Positions 9,766-19,447 are shown, counted from the stretch's first letter. The stretch is DNA of 64,000 bases from an uncultured Methanobrevibacter sp. (GCA_902774685.1 CACYJH010000002.1:1-64000); one strand, 5' to 3'. Translations and numbers: made by a program. The notes: generated from the sequence alone by a model not told the origin.

Positions 9766-10596
9766 TTATTCTGGTTTGCTGATTAAATCAAGTTTGCAAC
9801 CAACGTTACCTTCTTTCATGTGAGGGGTTCTTAATACAGTGTCGTTGGATTTTTCAATTTCTCTTGCTTCATCTGCTAATGCAGCAGCACATGCAGCCAT
9901 TTCGTGAGCAGCAGCTACTAAAGGAATGAAGTTTTCGTAACCTTTGGTCATGAAACAACCTTTCATGTCTAAACCTGCAACAGCGCCAGCCATTTCATAT
10001 GCAGCAATAGCTTTTGCTTTTGCGTATGGGTTTTGGAATTTAGCAGCTTCTACAGCTTTTTCAGCAGTAATAATGAGTTTAGGTAATTCGATTTCGTTAC
10101 CTGCTTCAACAGCTTCGATTACACCGTCAATGGTTTTTTGTACTAATCTTAAAGCACCAGTTTCTGCTAATACTTTAATGATGTCAGCGTTGAAAATAGC
10201 CATTTCAGTTGGGTCTAACCATTCTCTTTTTGCACCGATCATTGGGTCTGCCATAACAATAATGTAACCTAAACCTTGTTCGTCCATTTCATCTTTCTTA
10301 CCTTTACCAGGAGCGTCACCAATGATAATAGCAGGAATATCTTCTGCAGATAATAATTCTCTTGCTTTAGCAGGACCAGGTGCTGCTGGGTTTGGGCTTA
10401 CAAAAATACAGAAATCTGGGTCGAATTGTTTGAACTTAGGTACAACTTCTTCGACTTGTTCAGGGTTCATTTTTGCTCCAGATCCAAATACTCTTACATC
10501 GATGTTTGGTCTGTCTGCTCTTTCGTCTAATAATAAATCTAATATTGGTGAAGTACCAATATTACCACTTCTTAATATAGCAATTTTAACTACCAT
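9766..10596 (-). CDS. mtd: F420-dependent methylenetetrahydromethanopterin dehydrogenase
   Basis: This 276-residue cytoplasmic enzyme has the length and sequence of the Mtd family throughout (start VVKIAILRSGNIGTSP, then FVSPNPAAPGPAKARELL and IIGDAPG). It reversibly reduces methenyl-H4MPT to methylene-H4MPT with reduced F420, a core step of CO2-to-methane reduction. Ala/Glu/Lys-rich composition and an even codon pattern fit an abundant protein. ATG 10596 is the family start; an upstream in-frame ATG at 10653 would add a non-homologous tail. A TATA box and a strong hairpin terminator bracket it as a single-gene unit. Confidence 0.97.
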   Translation of the reverse strand: MVVKIAILRSGNIGTSPILDLLLDERADRPNIDVRVFGSGAKMNPEQVEEVVPKFKQFDPDFCIFVSPNPAAPGPAKARELLSAEDIPAIIIGDAPGKGKKDEMDEQGLGYIIVMADPMIGAKREWLDPTEMAIFNADIIKVLAETGALRLVQKTIDGVIEAVEAGNEIELPKLIITAEKAVEAAKFQNPYAKAKAIAAYEMAGAVAGLDMKGCFMTKGYENFIPLVAAAHEMAACAAALADEAREIEKSNDTVLRTPHMKEGNVGCKLDLISKPE

Positions 10597-10663
10597 AATA
10601 TCACAATTATATTTATAGTATTTGCTTTTTATAAAGTTAATGTAAAAAAACAAATAAAAAACT

Positions 10664-10673
10664 TTATATATTA
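10664..10673 (-). promoter_or_regulatory. TATA box of mtd
   Basis: On the minus strand the sequence reads TAATATATAA, about 70 bases before the start codon. It predicts transcription from around 10640 and a 5' leader of about 40 bases carrying a GTGAT-type ribosome site. Confidence 0.5.
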
Positions 10674-10831
10674 GAAAAAAATTTTTGTAAATCTATAAAA
10701 AAATAGATGAAGAATAAAGACCAAATAAAGATTATTTTGAAGAAAAAGGCCAGTTAAGAAGTTTTATGAAATTCATAAATTTAAGAAAAAAATTAATAAC
10801 TTTAAAATGAAAAATTGAATGAAATAAACTA

Positions 10832-11360
10832 TTATCTTTCCAAATAATCATCAATTTTTTCACCGAATAGCTTAACGTAAAATTGAATCATGAATCCAAC
10901 TGAAACAGCTGCAAATATTGTTCCTTCACGAACTCCCTCTAGATGGCCCAGTAATGTTAATGCCAAAATAACTCCAATAGCTACAATGGTAATGTCAAAA
11001 AATGGCTTCACCTTACCGAAGTCTGTGTGCAGAACTTCTGCAATAGCCACTACAGCACCGTCTCCAGGAAGCATTGTGATGTCTGATTTCACTTCAATCA
11101 TAAGCCCGAATGCCATTACAAGACAGCCTAATATAATCAGGATCCATTGACTAATATAATTGGTTGGATGAATGAAGTCAATCAGCAAAAGATTGAAATC
11201 GATCATGTATCCGAATAGTACACAGACCAACATTTGAGCCAATTGAGACAATGTGATTTTCAGTGCCTAATGTAGACTTAAGTGATAATGCAATCCCTAA
11301 GGACATTATGCTAACACCAAGAATGAGCAAAATGTATCTGACAATCAATTTCCTATCCAT
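10832..11360 (-). pseudogene. Broken YczE/YitT-type membrane protein gene
   Basis: Two frames together resemble one YczE-family membrane protein. The first encodes MDRKLIVRYILLILGVSI through SLKSTLGT. The second, entered near 11255-11265, encodes LSQLAQMLVCVLFGYMIDF to the natural C-terminus EKIDDYLER. In the family, LGTSPISS and two further membrane helices normally lie between these parts; here about 40 residues are missing and the frame shifts, so an internal deletion is likely. The C-terminal part could only be made from an internal TTG (11251). It is probably inactive, unless a sequencing error is involved. The molecular function of the family is uncertain. Confidence 0.75.
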
Positions 11361-11550
11361 TTCAAAACCTATCCTATAATCTAAAAAAAATGTCATTTTA
11401 AGATAATTGCAAAAAAATTAGTTCCATTTTAATATAATTGGATTTTGATATTTAAAATTTTTTGATGATGAAATTAAGTTTAATGTGAAATTAAAATATT
11501 TAAATGATATGAGAAAGAAAATAATAAAAAAGAGAACTTAGGTGAATCAA

Positions 11551-11859
11551 ATGAAAAAAGTTAAGATTACTGTCATGAGAAAAGTCAGACATGATGACCT
11601 GATAGAAAAGTACGAAAATCCATTGGAGCATGAATGTGATGTTGAATGTGGAGATGTCTTCATAGCAAATGGATGGAAAAAACCTGAAGATTTCTGTGAC
11701 AGCGCATGGGAAAGTCTTTCACCATTCGTATTGGGATTGGCAAATGGTGCAGAGGACTTTTATGATGGATGGATGAAGAATAAGAAATCAGCTATGATCT
11801 CATGCAACGATGGATTCCGTCCAGTAAGCTTTTATCTTGAAACCAAATTTTCTTGGTAG
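11551..11859 (+). CDS. TIGR04076 family small protein
   Basis: This 102-residue protein begins KKVKITVMRK and carries the pattern ECGDVFIANG, PEDFCDSAWESL, SAMISCNDGFRPVSFYLE. These match the TIGR04076 family of small cysteine-containing proteins with no known activity. The start is ATG 11551, with GGTG seven bases upstream; GTG 11542 overlaps that site. Its last 68 bases overlap the 3' end of the convergent gene on the minus strand, so the two messages are antisense to each other there. Confidence 0.75.
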   Translation: MKKVKITVMRKVRHDDLIEKYENPLEHECDVECGDVFIANGWKKPEDFCDSAWESLSPFVLGLANGAEDFYDGWMKNKKSAMISCNDGFRPVSFYLETKFSW

Positions 11860-12952
11860 ATTTGAAACCGCTTCTACTCAAGTCTTTAGCATCAAATTCA
11901 TTTATTAAATCCACCACTTTTTCTATTGCCACTTCACTATTTTTTACAAGATCTGACTCTTTTTGATGTGGTAGATTTTCAAATGCCTTTGGAATATCTT
12001 CTATTTTTACAATTGGAATGTTTAATGATTTAGCCAAATCAACACTTCCATGGGTCTTATGGAATCCTTCTATCTTCAATGATGGAATATTAAATACTCC
12101 TGCCTCAATTGTCATGCCCATACCTGCAGCATAGATGAGATGGGAAGCGGCATTCATGAAGCTTAAAAGGTCTACATATTGTGGCAAAACCTTAATGTTC
12201 GGTGATAGGACCAAATCCTGAACCATGTTTCTGTCGAATCTGTAAGGTGCAATCAAGGCCTTTAGGTTAAGCTCCTCTATGGCTCTTATCATAGGTTCAA
12301 TGTCCTCATCCTTAAGGTCTCCTCCAAAGACAACAAGGACGAATTCCTTCATTCCATATTCTCCGTAGATTTCATCCTTATCTATCAGATTGCCACCTTT
12401 GATATGATTGTCAACATACTTTGCCATAGGATATCCTTCTATATTGACTACATTGTTCAGGCCATAATTCTTCTCAAGATATTCCTTATATCCTTCGCTA
12501 GGAACTGTTACAAGGTTTGCTTGAGAAATGGATTCTATAGGGTTGTAGATATCCTGCTCTATATGCAGAACTGGAATCCTCAACATGTTAGCAGCAACGA
12601 TTGCTTTTCTCACATCCCCTGCATTTCCTGCAGTGATCAATAGATCAATTCCCTTTCCCTTAAGTGCATTCAATGACTTTAGGATATCTTTTGAAATGAG
12701 ATATGCCAATTTGCCTTTGGAATTTTTCTTGCCTCTTCTACCTTCTCCAATAGAATATACACTATCGCAGTAAGGTTCAAGAAATGACTTTGATGATTCT
12801 CCATGATAAAGGCCTATTATTTTATTGATCTTAAAGTTCAATTTGGAGTCCTTTTCATACTCCCTCAACTTTTCAATGATTGGAATGATGGTTTTTGATG
12901 GAGTGATCTCTCCTGCAATAGCTATGTTTTTAGATTCCAATTCAGACCCCAT
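11792..12952 (-). CDS. Glycosyltransferase / UDP-GlcNAc 2-epimerase-like protein (GT-B fold)
   Basis: This 386-residue protein has a GT-B-like two-domain pattern: an N-terminal Rossmann part (KNIAIAGEITPSKTIIPII; LITAGNAGDVRKAI; IPVLHIEQD) and a C-terminal part with VVFGGDLKDED, VLPQYVDLLSFMNAASHLIY and AGMGMTIEAGVFNIPSL. These correspond to the nucleotide-sugar region of MurG and UDP-GlcNAc 2-epimerases. It is probably involved in surface glycan synthesis. The start is ATG 12952, with AGGAGG seven bases upstream inside the end of the preceding gene, so the two genes overlap and are translationally coupled. The 3' end overlaps the convergent TIGR04076 gene by 68 bases. Confidence 0.68.
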   Translation of the reverse strand: MGSELESKNIAIAGEITPSKTIIPIIEKLREYEKDSKLNFKINKIIGLYHGESSKSFLEPYCDSVYSIGEGRRGKKNSKGKLAYLISKDILKSLNALKGKGIDLLITAGNAGDVRKAIVAANMLRIPVLHIEQDIYNPIESISQANLVTVPSEGYKEYLEKNYGLNNVVNIEGYPMAKYVDNHIKGGNLIDKDEIYGEYGMKEFVLVVFGGDLKDEDIEPMIRAIEELNLKALIAPYRFDRNMVQDLVLSPNIKVLPQYVDLLSFMNAASHLIYAAGMGMTIEAGVFNIPSLKIEGFHKTHGSVDLAKSLNIPIVKIEDIPKAFENLPHQKESDLVKNSEVAIEKVVDLINEFDAKDLSRSGFKSTKKIWFQDKSLLDGIHRCMRS

Positions 12953-14093
12953 TTCCAATCCTCCTCAATCCATGGATGATTATGAAAATTCCCATCAAAT
13001 AGAATAGCCAAACCACCACATCAGTTGGGCCTGTCTCAATCCATATTATTGTTTGTGCAAGAAGTATGCCGTAAAATGCAGTGAATATGCTCTTCTTATG
13101 AGCTTGCATATAATGTAAAGTCTTCAATATGACACCTAAGAAAATCATCTGGACAATCATTCCAACTATACCAAAGTCAAGCAATGCAGGACCAAAGATG
13201 GTTGAAGTGATGGAATGATTTCTGCCGATAGTGGCAATGCCCACCAATACTCTTGGGTCAGTATGTGTGAAGAATCCTGTAAGTGTGCTGTAGAACAGAT
13301 TTCCCATTGTGGCAAATTGATTTGCTATTGCCTGAGACAGGATGTTCAATGTAAATGCAGCTCTATAGGATACTAGTTCTATCGGATTCAATGACCAATG
13401 TTGCCAGCTGATTGCTTGAACTGCAATGAATCCTACAGCCAAAAGCATAAGGGCAATTGCGACAATTGCAAGAAGGATGTATTTCAAGTCAACATCTCTT
13501 GTATAATACAATGTTATCAGAGCAGATAGCATGATTGCAATAGATGTTGTTCTGTAGCCAGTTAAAGCAAATAGCAATAAACCTAAAATCAACAGAACAT
13601 AATGAGAATTTCTATTGTATTTGGCAAGCAGAATGTTTATTGAAGGAAGGAATATTATGTATGATATTAGCCAAATCTTTGTTGCTGCCTTTGCCTTCAA
13701 TGTTGCAGAGAAAAGAGGTATTCCTCCAAGCAATGCAATGTTTATTATTTGAAGGATGATTCCTGCTGAAACAATTCCCACTAAAATAAGTTCATTTTTT
13801 GAATAGCTTTCAAATAAGCTTAATTTCTGAGGATTTTTCAAACTTGAATCTGAATTGGAAAGATTGAATCTGTTCTCTAAAAGATGCTTGCTAATGCAGA
13901 TGCCTGCAATAAAAAACAAAAGTCCAATTCCTATATAAAGATACAAGTCAATTTTAGGAGCTGGCAATTTTCCATAGAAATACCACATAGGCATGGCAAT
14001 AATCAAGAATAGGATCACCATGAAAACCAGAATCAGTGGATGAAAAAGATCAAAATTTTTATTTTCCAAATCAAAATTCATAAAAATCCCCAT
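12942..14093 (-). CDS. Oligosaccharide repeat-unit polymerase-like (Wzy-type) membrane protein
   Basis: This 383-residue protein has about 11 hydrophobic segments and a large loop at about residues 225-275 containing SWQHWSLNPIELVSYRAAFT and TDPRVLVGIATIGRN. Topology and loop placement resemble O-antigen / oligosaccharide repeat unit polymerases, which join lipid-linked repeats on the outer face of the membrane. It overlaps the downstream glycosyltransferase-like gene, forming an envelope-glycan pair. ATG 14081 is an alternative start, four codons in, better placed after GGGGAT. The substrate cannot be read from sequence. Confidence 0.65.
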   Translation of the reverse strand: MGIFMNFDLENKNFDLFHPLILVFMVILFLIIAMPMWYFYGKLPAPKIDLYLYIGIGLLFFIAGICISKHLLENRFNLSNSDSSLKNPQKLSLFESYSKNELILVGIVSAGIILQIINIALLGGIPLFSATLKAKAATKIWLISYIIFLPSINILLAKYNRNSHYVLLILGLLLFALTGYRTTSIAIMLSALITLYYTRDVDLKYILLAIVAIALMLLAVGFIAVQAISWQHWSLNPIELVSYRAAFTLNILSQAIANQFATMGNLFYSTLTGFFTHTDPRVLVGIATIGRNHSITSTIFGPALLDFGIVGMIVQMIFLGVILKTLHYMQAHKKSIFTAFYGILLAQTIIWIETGPTDVVVWLFYLMGIFIIIHGLRRIGNGV

Positions 14094-14859
14094 AGTAAGT
14101 TTTTTAGAATATAATTAGAGTTTGTAAAAACTATATAATATTTTTATCTAAATGGATTTATTGAATGATTATGAATTTGTTTTCCTCATCGATTAAGAGA
14201 AAAAAATATGAATTTTAAAAAAAAATGACAATTGCAGGAAAAAATATTATACTCGAACAAAAAATTATTTGTTGAAAAATATACATGAGAAAAAATTGGA
14301 CTTTAAAAAAATTTTAAAAAAACATAATTTTTTGTAAATTATGAAAAAAATGCTACAATAGATAAAAAATTGGATAAGTAATACAAAATCATGAAAAATC
14401 TCATAAAAAAAATCATGAAAAAATTTGAAAATTTTCTAAGATCTTGGAAAAATTGATGATATTATCATTTTTGGATAAGAAAATCTGAAAAAAGAAATGA
14501 TATTACGCTTTCTTTGAAATGATGATGAAAATAAATTAACAGGATTATGCTCTGATAATGACATTGAAAAAATTCTAAAAAAATCTCAAAAAAAGTTACA
14601 CTTGAAACTGATGTCATCAAATTTATGGCTTTCAAATGGCGAAAAAATGATAATAACAGGATAACTCATTATACAGTTGAAATATATGTCTAAGAGTTAC
14701 AAAAATAAAATAAGAAAAAATGCAACTCAATGATATGAAAATGCATATGACTTGAAGATACCATGATGATGAAAAGTAGATACATGAAAAATAGGTATTG
14801 TAATGTGTAAAAAATAAAAAATTATAAAAGAAAAGATGGAAAAAATAATATAAAAAATA
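14094..14859. other. A-rich non-coding region with phased A-tracts
   Basis: No gene is visible in 766 bases. A-runs of four to nine bases recur through it on the plus strand, for example starting at 14344, 14364, 14385, 14394, 14405, 14418 and 14428, close to multiples of 10-11 bp. This may mean intrinsic curvature, serial oligo-U terminators for the minus-strand gene ending at 14860, or both. Confidence 0.5.
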
Positions 14860-15552
14860 TTATTCTTCTTTTTCAGCCTCTAAAACATAGGTTTCTTTTG
14901 GCTTGCTATCAATTTGAAGATCACTCTCATCAGGCAGTCTGTTTAATAGACGGTCAATGAAACTTCTGTTTTTATATCTGTCAATCAATAACCTGTCTGC
15001 AGTCAATAGCTGATCCTTATATGCAATTTGCTTTAGGCTGTCTTGAAGTTGCTGGTTGACATTGCTTAATTCCTTGTCCTTTTCAAGAACCAATTCATCA
15101 TGTCTTTTTCTCTCTTCAAGGAGATTCTCTTCAGCCTTTTGCATAGCTAAATCAGCCTTTGCCCTTTCAAGCCTAATCTCTTCATTAGCCTGTTTGATTA
15201 ACTGATCTTTCTCATCAATAATTTCATAGCATTTAGCAACTGCAGCTTTGTTTTCTTCAACCAGGTCCATGATTTCCTTATTCTTATCAGAAATTTCCTG
15301 ATTCCTTTGTTCCATAATTTCATTTATGGAAGAATCCGCTTCACTGCGAGATTGCTTCAAATCAGAAATGGTATTTTTATTATCGTCAATTTTAGCTTTG
15401 AGATCATCAATCTCATTAAGATAAGATTCGTATTCACTTAATCTGAGAATCATTACTTTCTCTCCACCTTCAAAATTATCCTTTTTTGAAAGGTCGATAC
15501 GATAAGTGAAACTGTTTCCTCTTTTGTATTGTTTGACTTCTTTCTCTAACAT
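14860..15552 (-). CDS. Coiled-coil protein with AbrB-like N-terminal motif
   Basis: This 230-residue protein is almost entirely a heptad-rich charged coiled coil from about residue 38 to 200. The first 37 residues contain KRGNSFTYRIDLSKKD and EGGEKVMIL, which resemble the AbrB/MazE swapped-hairpin DNA-binding fold (RGNS-x-x-x-x-I, then G-[DE]-x-V). The C-terminus is acidic (ETYVLEAEKEE). A DNA-binding head on a long coiled coil would suit a chromosome-organising or scaffolding role, but that is inference from motif likeness only. The gene is isolated within A-rich DNA on both sides. Confidence 0.65.
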   Translation of the reverse strand: MLEKEVKQYKRGNSFTYRIDLSKKDNFEGGEKVMILRLSEYESYLNEIDDLKAKIDDNKNTISDLKQSRSEADSSINEIMEQRNQEISDKNKEIMDLVEENKAAVAKCYEIIDEKDQLIKQANEEIRLERAKADLAMQKAEENLLEERKRHDELVLEKDKELSNVNQQLQDSLKQIAYKDQLLTADRLLIDRYKNRSFIDRLLNRLPDESDLQIDSKPKETYVLEAEKEE

Positions 15553-16500
15553 AAAAATACCTTCGTAATTAAAAAAAAAATTGATATTGAAATTGACATT
15601 ATCAATGCAATTATTTTTATAACAATATTATATATGTTAACTCATTGCATATAAACTTAATTTAAAAAATTGAAAAAATTGGGGATTTGTAACTCAAAAA
15701 TATTAAAAAAATTATAAAAATTTCATCTTGAGTGAAGATGATATTACACTAAGGATTCCTGTGATGGAAAGTGAGTTATCAGTTTTTTGAAATCCAGAAA
15801 AAAATTCAAAAAATTAGAAAAAATCAGGAGCAAAAATTTCAAGTGTAAAAATTGAGTTACAAAAATCCTGAATGCATATGCAAAAAATCACCGAAAAAAC
15901 AGATGATAATAACATGAATTTTTCAAAAATTTTTAAAAGATCACTCCAAAATTTCAGCTGAAGAGGAATTGTGAAAAAAATAGGAAAAATATATACATCA
16001 ATGTATAAAAATATAGCATGTAATATCATTGAGTTAATTTGTATATGCAAAAAGTCTCAAAATCGACTTAAAAAATTGAAAAAAATAAGTGTTTAAAATA
16101 AGTATTTTAGACTGATTAAAATTATTAATCATTATTAAGAAAAAATAATAAAAAAACTCAAGTTTGGAAGTAAAATAAGAGATTTATAAGGTTTAAAAAA
16201 TTTCAAAATTTTGTGATGGAAAATGGTAAAAATTGATGCAGAATCGTGAAGTAATACTTTTTTTGATTAAATTTCAGAAAAAATAATGATCCATATACAT
16301 GAAATTTAGTATATTAGATAAAAAATGGCAAAAATTTTGTATACATGGAAATAAAAATTTCTATAAAAAAATTTTCATGAGAATTAAAAAAAGTGTATGG
16401 AAAATAAAAAAGATGAAAATTATAAAAATAGAAAAGAAAAAATATTTCAAAATGAATAATTATGAAATTTCAATAAAAAAAATTTAATTTGAAATAAAAT
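15553..16500. other. A-rich non-coding region between coiled-coil gene and cfbB
   Basis: This region of 948 bases has the same strand bias as 14094-14859: A-runs on the plus strand, few C or T clusters and no credible gene. Short reading frames here translate to Lys/Ile/Asn-rich sequence without motifs. Short words such as GAGTTACAAAAAT and ATGCATATG recur in both regions (14694-14750 and 15853-15885), hinting at degraded shared ancestry. Confidence 0.5.
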
Positions 16501-17940
16501 CTAATCCAACTCAGAAATATTTCTAGTGAAATTGTATCCAAAGTTAGGATGTGAACATGCATGAATATGAATATAGTTTGCTAAAGTGTTCTTAACACTT
16601 ACACCATCCATATTATCCAACACCCCTCTACCTCTCAATACATCAAAGACAAGATCTTTTGTACTGTCGATATTGAGTTTGGTGTAATGGAACTCATGAG
16701 CTCTGAATACATCACCCTTATCTGAAATAAGATTATCCTGATTGGATTGGGCAACAACATAATTCAATCCTTGAACTTTAGGAGTCATCTCAGAGCTGTA
16801 AGGGATTGCATTCACCATATCCAAACCGTCTATGGATTTGGACAGATAGATCAATCCACCGCATTCACCATAAATAGGTCTATCCTCATTGTGAAATTTA
16901 TTGATTGATTTCAACATGGATTCATTTTCAGATAAATCCTTCTTAAACACTTCAGGATATCCTCCACCAATATAAAGTGCATCAACATCTGGAATTTCCT
17001 CATCCTTGTATGGGCTGAATGGAACAATCTTGGCACCATTTTCTTCAAGGGATTCCAAAGTCTCCTTATAGTAAAATGTGAATATCTCATCTATTGCAAC
17101 ACCAATCTTCAAAGGAGTCTTATTGCCTGTTTTCCATAATTCTCCAGGTTTGGCACCGTTAGTGACTTCAAGTTCAATAGCTTCATTATGGTGTTTGTTA
17201 AACTCATCTTCATGTGCTTCGATGGCCTTATTCATATTGTCCTTTACAGTAGATTTGCTGCTTGTTTTCATTATATCTTTTAGAGCATCCAAGTCTATAT
17301 ATTCCTCTGCAATCTTTCCCCAAAGTTCAATGTTTCTATTGATCTTCTCCTTTTCAAGAGCAGGAACCAAACCTAAATGTCTCTCTTCTACAGCAATTTC
17401 ATCATTACGTGGAATGCCACCGATAACTGGAACATTTGCTAATTTTTCAACAGACTCTTTAGCCTTTAAATAATGTCTTTTACCCTTAACCTTATTTAAA
17501 ATGACTCCTTCTATACGAATTTCAGGGTCAAGAGCTTTAAAGCCCAAAACAACCGCAGCTGCACTTTTAACCAAACTGCGAGAATCCATAAGCAATACAA
17601 CAGGCGCATCTAAAGCTTTTGCAATAGAGGCCGTATTTCCTATGTCGCTTATAGGGCTGATTCCTTCATATAAACCTCTCACTCCCTCTATGATTCCCAT
17701 CTTTGAATTGGACTTTTTCAATCCCCTTTCAAAAGAGTTGATGATCTGGGATTCAGTCATGAAAAAGGAATCCAAATTCCTTGACACATTACCGGTAGCG
17801 ATAGTGTGATAGGAAGGATCTATAAAATCAGGGCCAACCTTAAATGGTTGAACATTTTCATCTTGAAGTGCTTTCATGATTCCAGTAGAAATGGTTGTTT
17901 TTCCTACTGCACTTCCAGTTCCAGCTAGTACGACTTTCAT
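16501..17940 (-). CDS. cfbB: Ni-sirohydrochlorin a,c-diamide synthase (CobB/CbiA family)
   Basis: This 479-residue protein has an N-terminal ATP-binding domain with P-loop [10 protein letters not shown] (residues 7-16) and a C-terminal class I glutamine amidotransferase domain with the nucleophile motif YGECGG near residue 359. This is the CobB/CbiA architecture. In methanogens the enzyme amidates Ni-sirohydrochlorin acetate side chains in coenzyme F430 synthesis (CfbB); it may also serve cobyrinate. A charged linker at about 225-265 (many Lys, Glu, His) is longer than usual. The start ATG has no upstream ribosome site and lies about 25 bases from a TATA box, suggesting a leaderless message. 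Confidence 0.9.
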   Translation of the reverse strand: MKVVLAGTGSAVGKTTISTGIMKALQDENVQPFKVGPDFIDPSYHTIATGNVSRNLDSFFMTESQIINSFERGLKKSNSKMGIIEGVRGLYEGISPISDIGNTASIAKALDAPVVLLMDSRSLVKSAAAVVLGFKALDPEIRIEGVILNKVKGKRHYLKAKESVEKLANVPVIGGIPRNDEIAVEERHLGLVPALEKEKINRNIELWGKIAEEYIDLDALKDIMKTSSKSTVKDNMNKAIEAHEDEFNKHHNEAIELEVTNGAKPGELWKTGNKTPLKIGVAIDEIFTFYYKETLESLEENGAKIVPFSPYKDEEIPDVDALYIGGGYPEVFKKDLSENESMLKSINKFHNEDRPIYGECGGLIYLSKSIDGLDMVNAIPYSSEMTPKVQGLNYVVAQSNQDNLISDKGDVFRAHEFHYTKLNIDSTKDLVFDVLRGRGVLDNMDGVSVKNTLANYIHIHACSHPNFGYNFTRNISELD

Positions 17941-17960
17941 AATATTACATTAGCATATAT

Positions 17961-17970
17961 TTTATATAAA
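17961..17970 (-). promoter_or_regulatory. TATA box of cfbB
   Basis: On the minus strand it reads TTTATATAAA. Its distance to the ATG at 17940 is about the TATA-to-start-site distance of archaeal promoters, so the transcript probably begins at or next to the start codon. Confidence 0.5.
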
Positions 17971-18211
17971 ATTTTCTTAAAATACGAATGAATTAACTTA
18001 AATTTAAAATGATTTTTTCGAAAAATAATAAAAATAAGGGATTTATTTAAAAAAAAGTAATAATTAAATAATTTATTAAAAATTTATTAAATAATTTAGA
18101 TAAGTTTTTATTATTGTGGATTTTTATTAGGTATTGTCAATATTTATAAATAACTATAAAGATATTATTATTAATTAAAGCATAATAATTAGAAATGAAA
18201 AGAGGGAAAGA

Positions 18212-19327
18212 ATGTCTACAATGGAAAAAATGCAAGTTTTGGCGGATAGTGCCCAATATGATCTATGTGATTATGTTAGCCATAGCAAGAGCTCTCAAGT
18301 AAATCTGCCAGGAATATATCATGCTACAGGACATAACGGATGCAAGATACCTCTTTTTAAAACATTGATGACAAATAAATGTAAAAACGACTGCAAATAT
18401 TGCATTAACCAAAGCAGACGTAATTTTACAAGACTTGAATTGAGTCCTGAAGAGTTGTCAAGAGCATTCCTGCACTACTATAACAACGGCTATGTGAATG
18501 GCCTTTTCTTAAGTTCAGGAATAGGGGATACAATAGACAACACAATGGAAAAGACAATAGAGACTGCAAGAATCCTAAGAAAAGACTATGGATATGATGA
18601 TTACATACATCTTAAAATCATACCAGGAGCATCTAAGGATTCAATAAAAAGAGCGATGAGCTTAGCAAATAGAGTCAGTTTGAATATTGAGGCAGCTACA
18701 AAGGATGGCCTAAGCGAAATCACCTCCACAAAGGATTACAATAAGGATATCCTGAAAAGATTGGACTGGATGAATGACATTGCAAAGAAGAATCCAGGAT
18801 TTGCAAAATCCGGCCATACCACCCAACTCATTGTTGGAGCCAATGATGAGACAGACCTTGAAATTCTCAAGAGAATGGAAAGCCTTTATAAGAAAGTGGA
18901 CCTTAGACGAAGCTACTTCAGTGCATTTTCACCTGTGGAAGGTACTGAATTTGAGAAAAAGGAATCCTGCAATACAAACAGGACTGCAAAGCTTTACCAT
19001 GCAGATGCATTGTTGAGCGATTATAAATTTGATGTTAAGGAACTTGTCTTTGATGATAATGACAAGCTCTACCTAAATGAGGATCCTAAGATTTTAGCTG
19101 CAAGGGAAATGGACATATTCCCTGTAGAAATAAACTATGCAACATATAAAAACTTGATTCGTGTCCCAGGAATAGGTCCAAAATCTGCAAGAAAAATCAT
19201 GGCCATACGTAAAAACAAGCCATTTAAAAAACTTGAGGAACTCCAAAGAATAGGGGTTGTTGTGAAAAGGGCAGAGCCTTACATTAAGTTGGACGGAAAT
19301 TATCAAAGTGCGTTGGATAATTATTGA
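18212..19327 (+). CDS. Radical SAM protein with C-terminal helix-hairpin-helix, putative DNA modification/repair
   Basis: This 371-residue protein has the radical SAM cluster C-x3-C-x2-C (CKNDCKYC, about residue 57), followed by a TIM-barrel core with FLSSGIGDT and LKIIPGAS. It ends with a DNA-binding helix-hairpin-helix at about 312-335 (RVPGIGPKSARKIM). The order matches the family annotated as putative DNA modification/repair radical SAM protein (TIGR03916), which in bacteria often neighbours a uracil-DNA-glycosylase-like gene. No such partner is adjacent here; leuA follows after 120 bases. The ribosome site GAGGGAA supports the start. The substrate is unknown. Confidence 0.82.
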   Translation: MSTMEKMQVLADSAQYDLCDYVSHSKSSQVNLPGIYHATGHNGCKIPLFKTLMTNKCKNDCKYCINQSRRNFTRLELSPEELSRAFLHYYNNGYVNGLFLSSGIGDTIDNTMEKTIETARILRKDYGYDDYIHLKIIPGASKDSIKRAMSLANRVSLNIEAATKDGLSEITSTKDYNKDILKRLDWMNDIAKKNPGFAKSGHTTQLIVGANDETDLEILKRMESLYKKVDLRRSYFSAFSPVEGTEFEKKESCNTNRTAKLYHADALLSDYKFDVKELVFDDNDKLYLNEDPKILAAREMDIFPVEINYATYKNLIRVPGIGPKSARKIMAIRKNKPFKKLEELQRIGVVVKRAEPYIKLDGNYQSALDNY

Positions 19328-19447
19328 TAATACAATAACTTGTATACTGAAAAATTTTAAATAAATTATTAAATAAAGATAATCATACTTAATAAACTTA
19401 ATAACTAATGAACATTATATTGATGAAATCAAAAAAGGAAGGGAAAA

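Noticed and set aside
15814-16050. 78-codon minus-strand reading frame with hydrophobic sequence
   Set aside because: T-rich antisense of the A-tract desert gives Phe/Ile by composition alone; there is no ribosome site and it is not a signal peptide or known family.
16299-16487. 62-codon plus-strand reading frame rich in Lys and Ile
   Set aside because: It translates A-rich DNA into low-complexity Lys/Ile/Asn sequence, has no ribosome site or motif, and lies in a region with the same composition throughout.
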